Part shown: in pieces, positions 36,801-47,348 of the stretch
Numbering within the stretch: the first letter of the stretch is position 1
How the letters are laid out: each line of letters opens with the position of its first letter
NCBI GenBank assembly: GCA_013180625.2
Contig: SNVD02014552.1
Location: 27,534 to 91,533 of the forward strand
Source: Boswellia sacra
Lineage: Eukaryota > Streptophyta > Magnoliopsida > Sapindales > Burseraceae
Direction: 5' to 3'
DNA length: 64,000 nucleotides
The notes under the pieces: model-generated
Database searches by the model: none
Seen by the model: the letters and a program-made list of their open reading frames with translations, nothing else
What the model was told of the DNA's origin: nothing
Made by a program: the position numbers and the translations under genes

Positions 36801-37768
36801 CCAACAAAGATCAGGTCCAAGAATTAAAGGCACAATTGGCTAGGGGATTTGAAATGAAGGATTTAGGACCGGCAAACAAGATTCTAGGGATGCAAATTCA
36901 CCGAGACAGAAAAACAGGAAGATTTGGCTATCTCAAAAGAACTACTTGAAGAAAATCTTGCGTCGCTTCAACATGCAAGATTGTAAGCCAATTTCTACCC
37001 CATTTCCTGTTAATCATAAATTATCCTCAAGTATGAGTCCTAGCAATGAAGCGGAGAGGATGGAAATGTCTCGAGTACCGTATGCATCAGCAGTAGGGAG
37101 CCTAATGTATGCTATGATTTGTACAAGACCAGACATTGCACAAGCAGTGGGAGCGGTCAGTAGATTCATGGCTAATCCAGGGAGAGAGATTGTAATATTT
37201 TTCTTTATAGTGAAATATTTTCGGTCTTGTCCCGTGGAGGTTTCCCTCAAATTGAGGGTTTTACCACGTTAAATATTTGTGTCTTTATTTTCTTTAATTG
37301 CCTTTAATTTATTTACTGTGGTAAGGCTGAGCAGGAGATATTGATAAAAGGAAGTCCACTACAGGCTATGTGTTTACACTTGCAGGAGGTGCTGTGAGCT
37401 GGGTATCTAAACTTCAAACTGTTGTGGCTCTATCTACAACAGAAGCAGAGTATATGGCAGCTACACAAGCTTGCAAGGAAGCTGTTTGGATCAAAAGGTT
37501 ATTGGAGGAACTCGGGCACAAACAAGAGAAGATTTCTTTGTTTTGTGACAGTCAGAGTGCCTTGCATATCGTAAGGAATCCAGCCTTTCATTCAAGAACA
37601 AAGCACATAGGAGTTCAATATCATTATGTACGAGAAGTAGTGGAAGATGGAATAGTGGATATGCAGAAAATCCACACGACGGACAACATAGCAGATGCAT
37701 TAACCAAACCAATCAATGCTGACAAGTTCATCTGGTGTAGAACGTCTTGTGGCCTGTTAGAGACGTGA
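33818..37768 (+). pseudogene. copia-3 gag-pol polyprotein, nearly intact
   Basis: The start is ATG 33,818 (MAAKFKIEKFDG); the longer open frame upstream belongs to the leader. Order: gag, CCHC knuckle (CYHCGKQGHVKNEC), protease with DSAATWHM where DSGA is usual, GAG-pre-integrase (WHRRLGHM), integrase (RTDNGREF), RT with YVDDM near 36,775, and RNase H (LSTTEAEY near 37,430). The first frame is open to 36,949, then a 1-base shift moves to the frame 36,946-37,272. The segment that should hold the start of RNase H, including its first acidic residue (seen as YVDSDYAGD in copia-2), is replaced by LTR sequence. Relatives elsewhere could supply proteins in trans. Confidence 0.93.
37182..37332 (+). 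repeat. LTR fragment embedded in copia-3 pol
   Basis: These 151 bases are identical, base for base, to 33,222-33,372 of the element's own LTR (and to 38,014-38,164). They sit in place of about 150 bp of the RNase H coding sequence. The left junction falls in a 'gagaga' repeat and there is no target-site duplication. This is a substitution, not a transposition. Confidence 0.92.
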
Positions 37769-37820
37769 GCAGCATGTATAGAGACAAGACTGAAAGGAAA
37801 AATGCCTTCAAGTGGGAGAA

Positions 37821-38286
37821 TGTGAAGTGTAAGGTGTGAAGGCATTTTGCCTTTCACACTGCCTTCACACAATCCCACATCGGTGGGATTCAAAATCAAA
37901 GTGGGGAGGCGAGGCTATATAATAAAGCCTCCTCCTCCCCTTACACTTGTACCAAGCTTCTGTATTAAGCTTTTCTCTTCTTCCTCCCTTGTAATCTCCT
38001 CCATTTTAATTGTGAGAGAGATTGTAATATTTTTCTTTATAGTGAAATATTTTCGGTCTTGTCCCGTGGAGGTTTCCCTCAAATTGAGGGTTTTACCACG
38101 TTAAATATTTGTGTCTTTATTTTCTTTAATTGCCTTTAATTTATTTACTGTGGTAAGGCTGAGCCGCCCAAGTTGTCTATTTTATTTATTGTGGAGGGCA
38201 GTGCCACCCAAATTGTTATTTCTAACATAACAATTTGTTTCTTGTCTTTTATTTGAGCTGCGGTAGGAGTGTTCAATCTCCTAACA
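37821..38286 (+). repeat. 3' LTR of copia-3
   Basis: A 466-bp copy of the 5' LTR, preceded by the polypurine tract 'caagtgggagaa'. Confidence 0.96.
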
Positions 38287-38902
38287 AGGAAGCGTTGGAA
38301 ATGCTTTTGCTGAGCATGAAAAACGTTTCCACGAGAACCTAGAAAAGGTTCAGAGGTGGAGGGATGCTTTGACTAAAGCTTCCAAAATATCTGGATGGGA
38401 TTCAACGGTGAGTAGGTAATTAAATCCGACTCTTCAGTGTTTTCTGCTTAAATCTGACTTGGTTTAATCGTTATAAGACTACTCTTTCCTACATGCCTTA
38501 CTCACTCTGCCTAAATGCAGAAAAAATTGAATGATTTTATTCATCCCTATTGATAAATATTTCTTTAGTCGTCTCTAAATAGCAGTACTTTGCTTCTATC
38601 TGTGATCATTTAACTTTCTATTTTTGTTCTTCATATTTGCTAGGCCTGAATCCAAACTTGTAGAAGGAATTGTTGGAGATATCTGGAAGAAATTATTGAA
38701 TCATACACCAGCAAGTGGTTGTGAAGGCCTAATTTGAATGGAAGAACATTTTCAGCACATTAAGTCATTACTATCAAAGTATCAATTTGTAGGAATTTGA
38801 GGCATGGGCGGCGTAGGAAAAACAACTATTGCTAAATTTGTTTTCAAAAAAATTTACCAATTTGAAGGTTGCTGCTTCATTGAAAATATTAGAGAAGAAT
38901 TA

Positions 38903-39217
38903 TGTGATGACCCGCGTATACCACACAATACCACGAATTGTCCGCTTTGGACTGTCCGCGTGGGGCCCGACACACAGGGCCACACAACCCCTCCTACTCT
39001 ATCAGGCCCCCTCACGGCTTTGTCCACTTTGGGCTATCCGCATAGGGCCGAAGCCCCTCCCGCTGTATCAGGCACTCGCATGGCATGTTCCCCACTCGAA
39101 CCCAAGACCTCAAAAGCACCCAAAGTTCATCATGAGTACCATTCGGGCAAACTAGCACACAGGGGCAGCCCAAAGCGGACAATTCATGGTATTGTGTGGT
39201 ACCCGCGGGTCATAACA
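38903..39217. mobile_element. GC-rich 315-bp inverted-repeat element in the NB-ARC exon
   Basis: The left end is 'tgtgatgacccgcg' and the right end in reverse complement is 'tgttatgacccgcggg'. The inverted repeats continue through 'taccacacaataccacgaa' (one mismatch) and 'ttgtccgctttgg', about 48 bp in all. A perfect 5-bp TSD 'aatta' flanks it (38,898-38,902 and 39,218-39,222). Excision of the element plus one TSD copy rejoins the NB-ARC reading frame across '...REEL' and 'AKQG...'. The TG...CA ends and 5-bp duplication recall an LTR, but the long inverted repeats recall a MITE. Its GC content is far above that of its surroundings. Confidence 0.85.
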
Positions 39218-41710
39218 AATTAGCAAAACAAGGACCGAGTTTAAAAATGCTACTTCTCTCTGAATTACTAAATGATAAGATTGGCACTTCCGATATCGTA
39301 AACCCATCTATTGAGCTTAGGGTCCATAACAAGAAGGTTTTAATTGTTCTTGACGATGTCAATGATTTTAAACAATTTGAAGCTTTAATTGGAGGGCTTT
39401 AATTTAGTCTAGAAAGTAGAATCATCATAACCACTAGAGACAAACAAGTTCTTCGTCCATATAGAGAGAAAACCATATATAAGGTCAAGAAACTCAAGTA
39501 TGAGCATGCTTGTCAGCTCTTTTTTAGATATGCATTTATAGAAAACTCTTACCTTGAAGACCTTGCAGAGCTTTCAGGGAAGATAATATTCTATGCTGAT
39601 GGCATTCCATTAGCTCTTATGGTGTTAGGTGTCTCATTAAATGGAAAGGACAAAAAAGAATGGGAAAGTGCAATTTGTAAGTTAAAGAAAATTTCTAATC
39701 GTAATATTCATGAAGTTTTGAGAATTAGCTACGATGGACTAGAAGATGAAGAAAAAAACATATGTCTAGACATTGCTTGTTTCTTTAAAGGGTGGGATTT
39801 TGATCATGTAAAAAAACTACTAGATAGTTGTTACATCTCTGTACATTTAGGAATTGGAGTCCCCGTTGATAAGTCACTCATAACTAGAAATTGCAATAGA
39901 ATAGAAATGCATTATTTACTACAAGAAATGGGTTGGGAAATTGTTCGCCAAGAATCACCCAAAGTGCTAGGGAATCGTAGCAGGTTATGGAATGAGGATG
40001 CCTTACAAGTACTGAGGACTGACACTGTAAGAGTCAAAAAATTTGAATTTGCAAAGAATCAAGCACAAAATATTTATATGTAAATTTCGACAAGTTTAAT
40101 TTCTGCTAACTTTTTCTTTTCCGTTTTTTGGTATGAAGGGTACTGATGCAATTCATGGCCTATTCTTAGATTTGTCCAAGATTACTGAAGATGTGAAGCT
40201 TAGTCCGGGTGTCTTCGAAAATATGTGTAATCTTAAATTTCTTAGCTTTTATGTAACAGGTCTAGTATATGGTCGAAATATATCTCCTGTGCACTTTTCA
40301 AAGAAACTAAAATGTCTTCCAGACGAGTTAAGGTATCTCCATTGGTATAAATATCCTTTTAAAGAATTGCCGTTGCAATTTAATCCTAAGAATCTTGTGG
40401 AACTTGAAATGCCATATAGCAAGGTTAAAAAACTTTGGAAAGGAAGAAAGGTATAATTTATTTTTGAACAATGTGTTCATTGCTTCGAATTTAAATTGTA
40501 TATTTCATGCATAGTAATTTTTTGTTGTTATTTACCTTTTGCTACAGTATCCTTCCAAGTTGATATCCATTGATCTTCATGACTCTGAATGCCTGACTGA
40601 GATTCCAGACCTCTCAGATGCCGTGGGTCCTCAGATTTTAAATCTCTCCAAGCTCCGTTTCTTTGGTTTGGAAAAATTCCTGAGGCCCAAGAGACTTCCT
40701 ATGACTAGTTGTAAATTTAAATCAGTTGAAAGTTTGAATCTTTCAAGGTGCTCAGTGCGGAAAATAACTGAAGATCTCTGTCTTTTGCCCTTATTGAAAA
40801 AGTTAAATCTAAGTGGAAACAATTTCGAGAGTCTACCTAAAAAGTTCAAGCAACTTTTGAGGCTGGAAAGTTTGAAGGTGAACGATTGTAGTATGTTTCA
40901 ATCATTTCCAGATCTTCCACCGTGTTTGAAATGGTTAGACGCAGAAAATTGCAAGCAGCTCCGATCATTACCAAGGCTTCTAGGAAGTCAAGACGGAACA
41001 GATGCTTCCGTTTCCTTTTCATTTGTTACTGTTTCAAACTGAATTACAATGCAGAGAGCATTCTCGCTTTAGCACAGGCAAGATTTCATCACTTTGCAAC
41101 AGCATCACTGAGATATCGGCATGTTGAGGACAGGCTCCAGTCCCTTTCTTATGCTCAGGGATTACTTGGATCACCAGGTATGAGCTTGCTATTACCTGGA
41201 AGTCAAGTTCCCGATTGGATGAGCTATCGAAGTTCGAAAAATTCAATAACAGTTTGAACTATCTCAGTACTGGTCTAATAAAGCGTTTATCGGATTTGTT
41301 ATCTGTGCTGTTGTTCAGAGGACATGTAGTTTTAATTCAATTAGACTAATTTTAAAATGCGTGCTTCGTGGTAATCAATCTCAACATGCGGGACACGACA
41401 CGTTCTACGGAACGGGGCACCATACGTGGCAGTTTCCTGCAAGTGTGAGCTGGCGTAAGCAAACCGGGTCGGATCATTTCGTCCTAATGTCTTTTTATCC
41501 CCGTTGCCGTGATTGGTTAACTGGGGGGAAATACAACAATTGCGATTTTGTTTTTTACCAGCATACTGTCAACATAGATGGGTGTGGGGCCCACGCGGTC
41601 TTTGTAGAAGCCGACGACGTCCAACCCAATTTTCCCCCCAAGGGGCAGAATCTGGCATCTTCTGCCATGTCATCAGAAGGAGATCAAACAAAACTAACGC
41701 ACAAGAGGTA

Positions 41711-42483
41711 AAACAGATTAGAAGGAAAGAACGGTTCCCGGTTGTTTGTTTGTTTTGCGAAATTTGTGTTTGTCTGCTGTGCCTAATTAATTAACTGGGG
41801 ATTTGCATTGAGGATTGAAAACTCATAAGTTCTGCTTGTCATGCATTGCAAGTTTAATACACTTCATGTTGGTCTTTTTTCTACAGGCCTGCACTTAGTG
41901 TTGCTAAAATGAAACCTAAGCGATTAGTTGGAGCTACAAGATTATGTTTCTCTGCCAGAGCAAGTAACTGTCGCTGATGTAAAGGCAAGTATCTTTTGCT
42001 ATTACTATAGCATGATGCAATTTTACAACATTATGTAGTGTTGCTATTAGGCCTGTACATTGATACAAATGGATTGAGGTATACGCAAATGCTTGACGTA
42101 TGCGTCTACCTCATCAGCCGAATAATTTTGTCGCAGCCTTTTCTAACTGGATTGATGTTTTCAAGGTTAATTTCCCCAAATTGCAGAAACTACTGAAATG
42201 AACTTGAGCAGTAAACTTCCTTGAGTTAAATTAGCCTAACTAGTGCAAGATCTATGATTTATATTTAACAACATCTGAGGTTGCCATTGATTGTAGGTAT
42301 GAGCATAAAGCATTATCTCTAACATCGTTAGAACAGACAGTGAATGAAAATTTGGGAAACGAGGCTAAGAGATAGAAATGAGCTTCTGCATTTTTCCTCT
42401 GTTTTCTTCATACTTTCTGTGTTTATTCTGCACTGATCACACTCATTATTTTGAGTTACTCATTATTTTGCCTTTGCTCACAG
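41711..42483. other. Downstream flank of TNL
   Basis: No coding region I can defend. A possible acceptor 'tttttctacag' near 41,886 could begin a further TNL 3' exon or UTR exon, but the frame after it closes quickly. Confidence 0.4.
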
Positions 42484-42957
42484 CCCAGATGGATTGCTTC
42501 CCTGAAGCTTCAAGCCCCATTGCAATCTCAATTAGCTGAGTGCAACTCAAGTTGGCTAAACTCCCGAAACATATGTAAATAATTGATTTCTTTGAGTTCA
42601 GCCATTTCAAACACTCATGTTCATCAATGGGTCTTGCTTACCACACAAAACTTTATCTTCAAATTCCTATTGCATAGTAAAACGGGGCCAATATTCCATG
42701 CCGTCCTTCCCAAATCATTCCTACAATGATCGACTGAATCAAGCTCTTTAACATCCTGGTGATATCAGTTTCTGCATCTTGTTTTACTAAATCCGGCAGT
42801 TTCTCTCTTGTAAACTTGATATTACCAGGAAGGTTAGGCACCACTATGGTTTTGACTCTCACGATGAAACCTTCTTGTGTGGCTGATATTGCATTTTGCG
42901 TGCCATTGTACACAAAGAAAAGAAACTAGTATATCATGAAACACCTGCCCGGGAATC
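42484..42957 (-). pseudogene. UGT73 internal fragment (UGT5 pseudogene)
   Basis: Homology covers only the middle of a UGT, from about residue 150 (the FHGTSFF region near 42,940) to about residue 325 (GLEASGKQSIW-like near 42,490). VVPNLPGNIKFTREKLPD is clear. It lacks the N-terminal catalytic His, and the PSPG box is absent. Frameshifts occur inside. It is the closest array member to the 3' side of the dead TNL gene. Confidence 0.88.
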
Positions 42958-42984
42958 GCAAAAGCTTGGGTCGTCAAATGAAAC

Positions 42985-43009
42985 AAGTATGTGTGTGTGT
43001 GTGTGTGTC
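42985..43009. repeat. (GT)n microsatellite
   Basis: About 20 bases of TG dinucleotide repeat. Confidence 0.9.
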
Positions 43010-43503
43010 AAGATAAAAGGACTCAATAGCTAATATAAACAGTTAAGATACGTAATCTCTGACGTCAAAAAACTTGTTTAGGTTGGCACCACATGAATTA
43101 AAACATTAATGATATTATGTATTCACAAAAGTTTCGTTAAGAATATCCTTATGAATTATGATCTTTTAATGTTTTAATTTTCTCTTCACTTTACTTTAAA
43201 GATCTATTAACACATAAGTCTTCAATATATATTAATAGTTAAGATTGGTTTTTATTCTCTCCTCGTTAATTCATTTCTGGTGATTCACCAATCAAATCCT
43301 TGTAAAACAATTAGATAAAAATAATTTTAATACGGAATATTAATATAAAGTTATATTTTGTTGAAAAGAAGAACACCTGATCTACACTTGTTTATTGTAA
43401 CTCTTTTTCTCTGTTGAGTGGAAAAGGGGGGAAAAAAAGAACAAATTGACAAAAACGAACATGGGCTAGATAAATGATGTTCTAGTTTGTTTCTTGGGTT
43501 CAA
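43010..43503. other. Intergenic, 3' flank of UGT6
   Basis: AT-rich, no gene. The last 70 bases share 'aacatgggcta' and 'ttgtttcttgggtt' with the 3' flanks of other array members. Confidence 0.5.
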
Positions 43504-44973
43504 TTAATTTGCACGCAAACTCAATTCTTCAATCAAAACATTCAAATCGGAATAGGATGAACCCCCTTTCTCAACAGCTCTCCTTGCCATTTGACCAAGT
43601 GCTTTGACTCTACTTCTCATTTCCGCTGCCTTATCACCCACCATTACCTCGTTCACTGCCTTCTCTATTGCTTCCCTCTTCACAAAATCTCCCACAAGGG
43701 GAGTAGTCCACTGCTGAATCCCAACGCCAATACCAATCTTAAGAACTTGAGTGACCAACTTTTCATTGTAAAACTGTTCAGCTGAAATTGGCCACGTAAC
43801 CATAGGCACCCCTGCGGTCACAGCTTCAAGAGTTGAATTCCACCCACAGTGTGTCACGAATCCTGCCACTGCTTCATGATCAAGTATCAACATTTGAGGT
43901 GCCCATCCTCTTACAATTAATCCTCTTCCTTCCATTCTCTTCTCAAATCCTTCAGGCAACCAATCTTCCTTCCCAGTTTCACCTTTCTCGTCTTTCCTAG
44001 TAACCCAAATGAAGTTCTGTCCTGAAGCTTCAAGTCCAATTGCAATCTCCATCAGCTGAGCAGAAGTAAAGATTGCAACACTTCCAAAGCACAAATAAAC
44101 AACAGAATTTGGTTTCTTTGACTTCAGCCATTTCAAGCACTCTTGTTCATCAATGGAGGCTTGCTTTCCCCTCGAAGCTTTCTCTTCAACACTCCTATTG
44201 CATAGCGAAACCGGGCCTATATGCCACGCCCTTCTTCCAAAAACCTTACTGTAATGATCAGCATAAGCTGGTTCAAGCTCGTAAAAGCTGTTGATAATGG
44301 CACCAAAGCCCTTTGACTCTGCTTCTCCAGCTTCTTTTAACAACTTGGTAATGAAATTAGTTTCAGCATCTTGAATCACGAAATCCGGCATTTGCTTTCT
44401 TGTAAACTTGATTTCATCGGGAAGATTAGGTAGCACAAATGGTTCTGAATCTGATGAAACTTTCTTGTAGGGCTCATATATCGCCATGCATACTGTTATA
44501 CACGAAGAAAAGAAACTAGTACCATGAAACACCATCCTGGGAATCCCAAACTTGGCCGCAGCATCAGTGGCCCAAGGAAAAAATACATCTGCCACTAAGC
44601 AATCTGGTTTACATTCTCGCAGTAGCACCTCAAGAGGTTCTTGAAGCATAATTGTAGACATGAAAAATTTCCTGCTCAAGTCCTCGTAAGGTGGATCAAT
44701 ACTGGTGATCATGTCAAGATTTTCACATCCCTCAGGCAAGCCAGCCTCTATGGAAGGAAATTTGATGGTCTTGATACCAATTTCAATCCCAGCAATCTTG
44801 GATGTTTGGATTGATTTTTGGAAGAAAGGGACATTTGCTTGAGTGGTGACTATGGTGGTCTTGACCCCTCGTATTGCAAACATCTTGGCTATGTCCACAA
44901 TTGGTATCATGTGGCCATGCGCCATGAATGGAAGAAAGAAGACATGAAGCTGATGAGGAATTTCAGTCTCCAT
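43504..44973 (-). CDS. UDP-glycosyltransferase, UGT73 family (UGT6, intact)
   Basis: A single-exon enzyme of 489 residues from the ATG of METEIPHQ; the codon two upstream is GTG. It is the most diverged intact member. Catalytic His lies in 'AHGHMIP' near 21, and Asp is in VADVFFPW in place of VADMFFPW. The PSPG box near 355-398 has variants WAPQM, EAVAGF and PISAEQ but keeps the final Gln, so UDP-glucose remains the likely donor. There is an extra Pro-Leu-Val insertion near 'QQWTTPLVGDF'. It is complete with no lesion. It sits between the UGT5 fragment and the MITE-rich composite region. The acceptor is unknown. Confidence 0.95.
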   Translation of the reverse strand: METEIPHQLHVFFLPFMAHGHMIPIVDIAKMFAIRGVKTTIVTTQANVPFFQKSIQTSKIAGIEIGIKTIKFPSIEAGLPEGCENLDMITSIDPPYEDLSRKFFMSTIMLQEPLEVLLRECKPDCLVADVFFPWATDAAAKFGIPRMVFHGTSFFSSCITVCMAIYEPYKKVSSDSEPFVLPNLPDEIKFTRKQMPDFVIQDAETNFITKLLKEAGEAESKGFGAIINSFYELEPAYADHYSKVFGRRAWHIGPVSLCNRSVEEKASRGKQASIDEQECLKWLKSKKPNSVVYLCFGSVAIFTSAQLMEIAIGLEASGQNFIWVTRKDEKGETGKEDWLPEGFEKRMEGRGLIVRGWAPQMLILDHEAVAGFVTHCGWNSTLEAVTAGVPMVTWPISAEQFYNEKLVTQVLKIGIGVGIQQWTTPLVGDFVKREAIEKAVNEVMVGDKAAEMRSRVKALGQMARRAVEKGGSSYSDLNVLIEELSLRAN

Positions 44974-45036
44974 ATTCACTAGAATACTGATGATTACGAG
45001 AAAAGCCTTTTACTCCTCCAGACTTATAAATATCAT

Positions 45037-45216
45037 TAATATTAGACTTATAATATTTATACAACATAAATTTTTACAATATAACATGATAATTTACATA
45101 GCGAAAATCTACTGAAAAAGAAAAAAATAAAAATGGATAAAGAAAATTACATCTTTAATAAGATTTTATCACTTAAATTACTACATCATATTATATAATT
45201 TATGTTACATAAATAC
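45037..45216. mobile_element. MITE family M, copy A
   Basis: It begins 'taatattagacttataa' and contains 'acatgataatttacatagc' and 'attactacatcatattat'. Its right end runs into a (TA)n tract, so the terminus is blurred. It lies about 65 bp upstream of UGT6. Confidence 0.7.
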
Positions 45217-45218
45217 TG

Positions 45219-45256
<38 letters not shown>
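45217..45256. repeat. (TA)n microsatellite
   Basis: About 35 bases of TA repeat ending 'tatgtatgtatat'. Another (TA)n(GA)n tract lies at about 45,598-45,622. Confidence 0.9.
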
Positions 45257-45262
<6 letters not shown>

Positions 45263-45433
45263 ATGATTGAAGCTGAAGACAGGAAAACTGGTGTCCGGTC
45301 AAGGCAGAACTGGTCTAATTTTTATAGTATTTACTTTCACATCCACACTAACATCAATGAAAGGTAAGTCCAAACTAATAACACTAAATGCCAAGCGAAT
45401 CTTATCATTTGTGATTTTATACCATTAAAATTT

Positions 45434-45605
45434 CTTAGGCCGGTTAGCATATATATTCATCTACCCCAAGTTCTTCTTGAATTTTGTCTCCATCTAAATA
45501 CTTTTAAAAGTTGATAAAAAATCAACTAAAATTTTGATCAAATTTAAAAGAGAAATATATTTTATGGATATATATTGATAAAAATTGTTAATAAGTTATA
45601 TATAT
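45434..45605 (+). repeat. UGT-flank repeat, paired with 55,070-55,260
   Basis: 'tttcttaggc', 'atacttttaaaagtt' and 'aaaattgttaataa' recur in the same order at 55,070-55,260. This copy is upstream of UGT6. The other lies just outside the right arm of the composite element, so the two stretches were once equivalent UGT upstream flanks. Confidence 0.7.
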
Positions 45606-46138
45606 ATAGAGAGAGAGAGAGACACGGTCAGCAACCCCTCTAAATTACACTCTTTTTAATATCAACTTATATCCTTTAGATTTATATAAATTAATAGTTA
45701 TAATTTGATTACATAGCAAGTAAAAATTAAAGTAATCATTGAATGCACATAGAACAAATAACAATTAAGTTGGGTAATTAATAATCTTTTTCTCTCTCAA
45801 GTCTTCTTCCTCTTATCTTTACATCCTCTCTCTCTTCTAATTTAGGTATAATTGAAATTATTCCTTAAATAATTTTAAAATAAAATAATTAATGAAAATA
45901 GTCCATTTAATCGATTTATATCTCATTTTTCAAACAGTATTACGTTATCACTAGCCTTGAAAGTTTAAATATGTGTTCTGGGATAAATTCAAGATGAATT
46001 TCATTTCATTATACGAACTTCATACAAGCCAACCAGTTTTCTCTACATAATCTTGATCCTTGTTGGCCAGACTTTCTCATTAATTTATGTTCGTGTTATT
46101 TTTTTATTTGATCATTTCTCACTGCTGTACTGCTGAAG

Positions 46139-46300
46139 AATGTAAACATCTTGACCCCTCGTATTGCGAATATCTTGGCTATATCCACAATTGGTATCAT
46201 GTGGCCATGTGCCATGAATGAAAAAAAGAAGAAATAAGTTGATGAGGAATTTCAATCTCCATATTCACCAGAAGATATCGATGATTATTGGGAAAGGCCT
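46139..46300 (-). pseudogene. UGT73 N-terminal fragment
   Basis: It matches the first 35-40 codons of UGT6 and its leader: 'cttgacccctcgtattgc', 'ttggtatcatgtggcc' and 'gaggaatttca' are shared. Only the start of the gene remains. What follows on its upstream side is the left arm of the composite element at about 46,320. Confidence 0.85.
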
Positions 46301-46484
46301 GTAGTACTAGACTAGGAACCCTTCAATTTTAGTCAAAAGACCCCGCCCGCAAGTTTTCATTTAGCAACAAACAAACAATAAGACCCCCAGTTTTAAACTG
46401 ACATTTGAGTCAACTAAATCTGTAAGGGTATTCTTGATATTTACTTACCTGGAACAATAAAATAATAAAATATTTTTTAAACAA

Positions 46485-46670
46485 TAATATTAGACTTATA
46501 ATTTAAATAACCTAAACTCTACAACTTGATATGATAATCTACGTATCAAAATCTTATTGAAGATGTAACTTCTATCGTTCTTCTTATCCCCTTCAATGAA
46601 TTTTTACCATGTATATTGTCACATTAAATTGTAAAATTTAGGTTATATAAATATTCTAAATCTAATACTA
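46485..46670. mobile_element. MITE family M, copy B (best preserved)
   Basis: The 186-bp element is almost a palindrome: 'taatattagacttataa' at the left, and 'tagtattagatttagaa' at the right in reverse complement, with inverted repeats of about 75 bp and a short loop. No coding capacity. It is inserted in the left arm of the composite element. Confidence 0.85.
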
Positions 46671-46787
46671 CTCTTCTTTAGATACCTTCAGCAATTTTTT
46701 TTTGTTTTCTATTACTTCTTCCTCACCCTTATCTTCGTTTTTCCTCTTAATCTTCCTTCTCTCACCTCACCACTTTTATTAGATTTC

Positions 46788-46818
<31 letters not shown>

Positions 46819-47104
46819 TGCTGTTAACATTAAACCAATAGGAAAGTAAAAAAATTAAAAGAACCTCACCTCAACTCTCTCGTCTCTCTTTTATTTGGTA
46901 ATTTACTAAACATTTGAGCCTGAATTTGTGGTTGGATCGATTGAAATTGTCTTAATCAATGCAAAGAAATAGGCGGAATGGAGAAAGGAAAATAATTTTT
47001 CGGTTGTGTTGATGCTCGTCAAATTTTGGGTATTTGTTGAACAAGGTAAACGAGGTCGGGTGGTAGACAATTTTTGTGTTTGGATGTTTAGAAAATAGGA
47101 TGAT
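46671..47104. other. Non-coding arm sequence with (CT)n
   Basis: CT-rich with a (CT)n tract at about 46,794-46,818. No gene seen. Confidence 0.5.
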
Positions 47105-47225
47105 ATCAAAGTTATCCCTAAACTTTGCCTTATTATCAGGTGGAAAGCCTCATTTAGGTTTATATCAGCGCGTTCCCTAGCCTTGCGATTTTAGTATCAT
47201 TCAAGTCCTGCTAACAGATTTCATT
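47105..47225 (+). repeat. Inner inverted arm, left
   Basis: 'gttatccctaaactttgcc', 'ttattatcag', 'gtttatatcag' and 'ttcaagtc' recur in the same order on the opposite strand at 54,614-54,745. Confidence 0.75.
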
Positions 47226-47228
47226 TGA

Positions 47229-47348
47229 TTATAGAATAACGTACGAGAGCAAAACAAAAAATTTACAAATCTGTTTCTTTACTTCTCCTCCCATTCCTTT
47301 CACATGTAAGCTCTCCACAACTAAACCATGCCTTGAACTAGTCTTAGG
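47229..47348 (-). pseudogene. C2H2 zinc-finger gene fragment, 3' part
   Basis: On the minus strand the frame of the zinc-finger fragment at 53,440-53,640 continues here after removing the 6.1-kb insert: ...NELART then SSRHGLVVESLHVKG. It ends soon after KKQICKFFVLL at a stop. The same reading frame on both sides of the insert is the main evidence. Confidence 0.55.

Larger units (their letters stand above)
33029..38286 (+). mobile_element. Ty1/copia LTR retrotransposon copia-3 (young, in TNL exon 1)
   Basis: A 5,258-bp element inserted in the TIR exon with a perfect TSD 'aggaa' (33,024-33,028 and 38,287-38,291). Its two 466-bp LTRs differ at only three positions that I can find. The primer-binding site and polypurine tract are intact. 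Removing it and one TSD copy leaves an open TIR reading frame. gag-pol is nearly intact apart from a 1-bp frameshift near 36,930 and a foreign LTR patch at 37,182-37,332. Orientation matches the TNL gene. Confidence 0.96.
32659..41710 (+). pseudogene. TIR-NBS-LRR disease-resistance gene, disrupted
   Basis: Intracellular immune-receptor family. Exon 1 (32,659-33,028 continuing at 38,292-38,415) encodes the TIR domain (YEVFLSFRGKDTRDNFTSHL). Exon 2 (38,644-40,026) encodes NB-ARC: P-loop GMGGVGKTT, kinase-2 VLIVLDDV, RNBS-B IIITTRD, GLPL-type GIPLAL, and MHY where MHD is usual. Exon 3 (40,139-40,450) and exon 4 (from 40,548) encode LRRs (NLVELEMPYSKVKKLW) and a C-terminal C-JID-like region (LLLPGSQVPDWMSY near 41,190). 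Splice sites follow the GT-AG rule and the usual TNL exon pattern. Lesions are copia-3 in exon 1, a 315-bp element in exon 2, TGA stops at 38,735 and 38,798, a stop near 39,400, a frameshift near 41,010 and stops near 41,260. At most it makes a truncated TIR-only protein. Confidence 0.93.

Noticed and set aside
38804..39223. A novel coding domain in NB-ARC (139-codon frame)
   Set aside because: The extra residues are translation of the 315-bp inserted element, bounded by its TSD; excision restores the normal domain.
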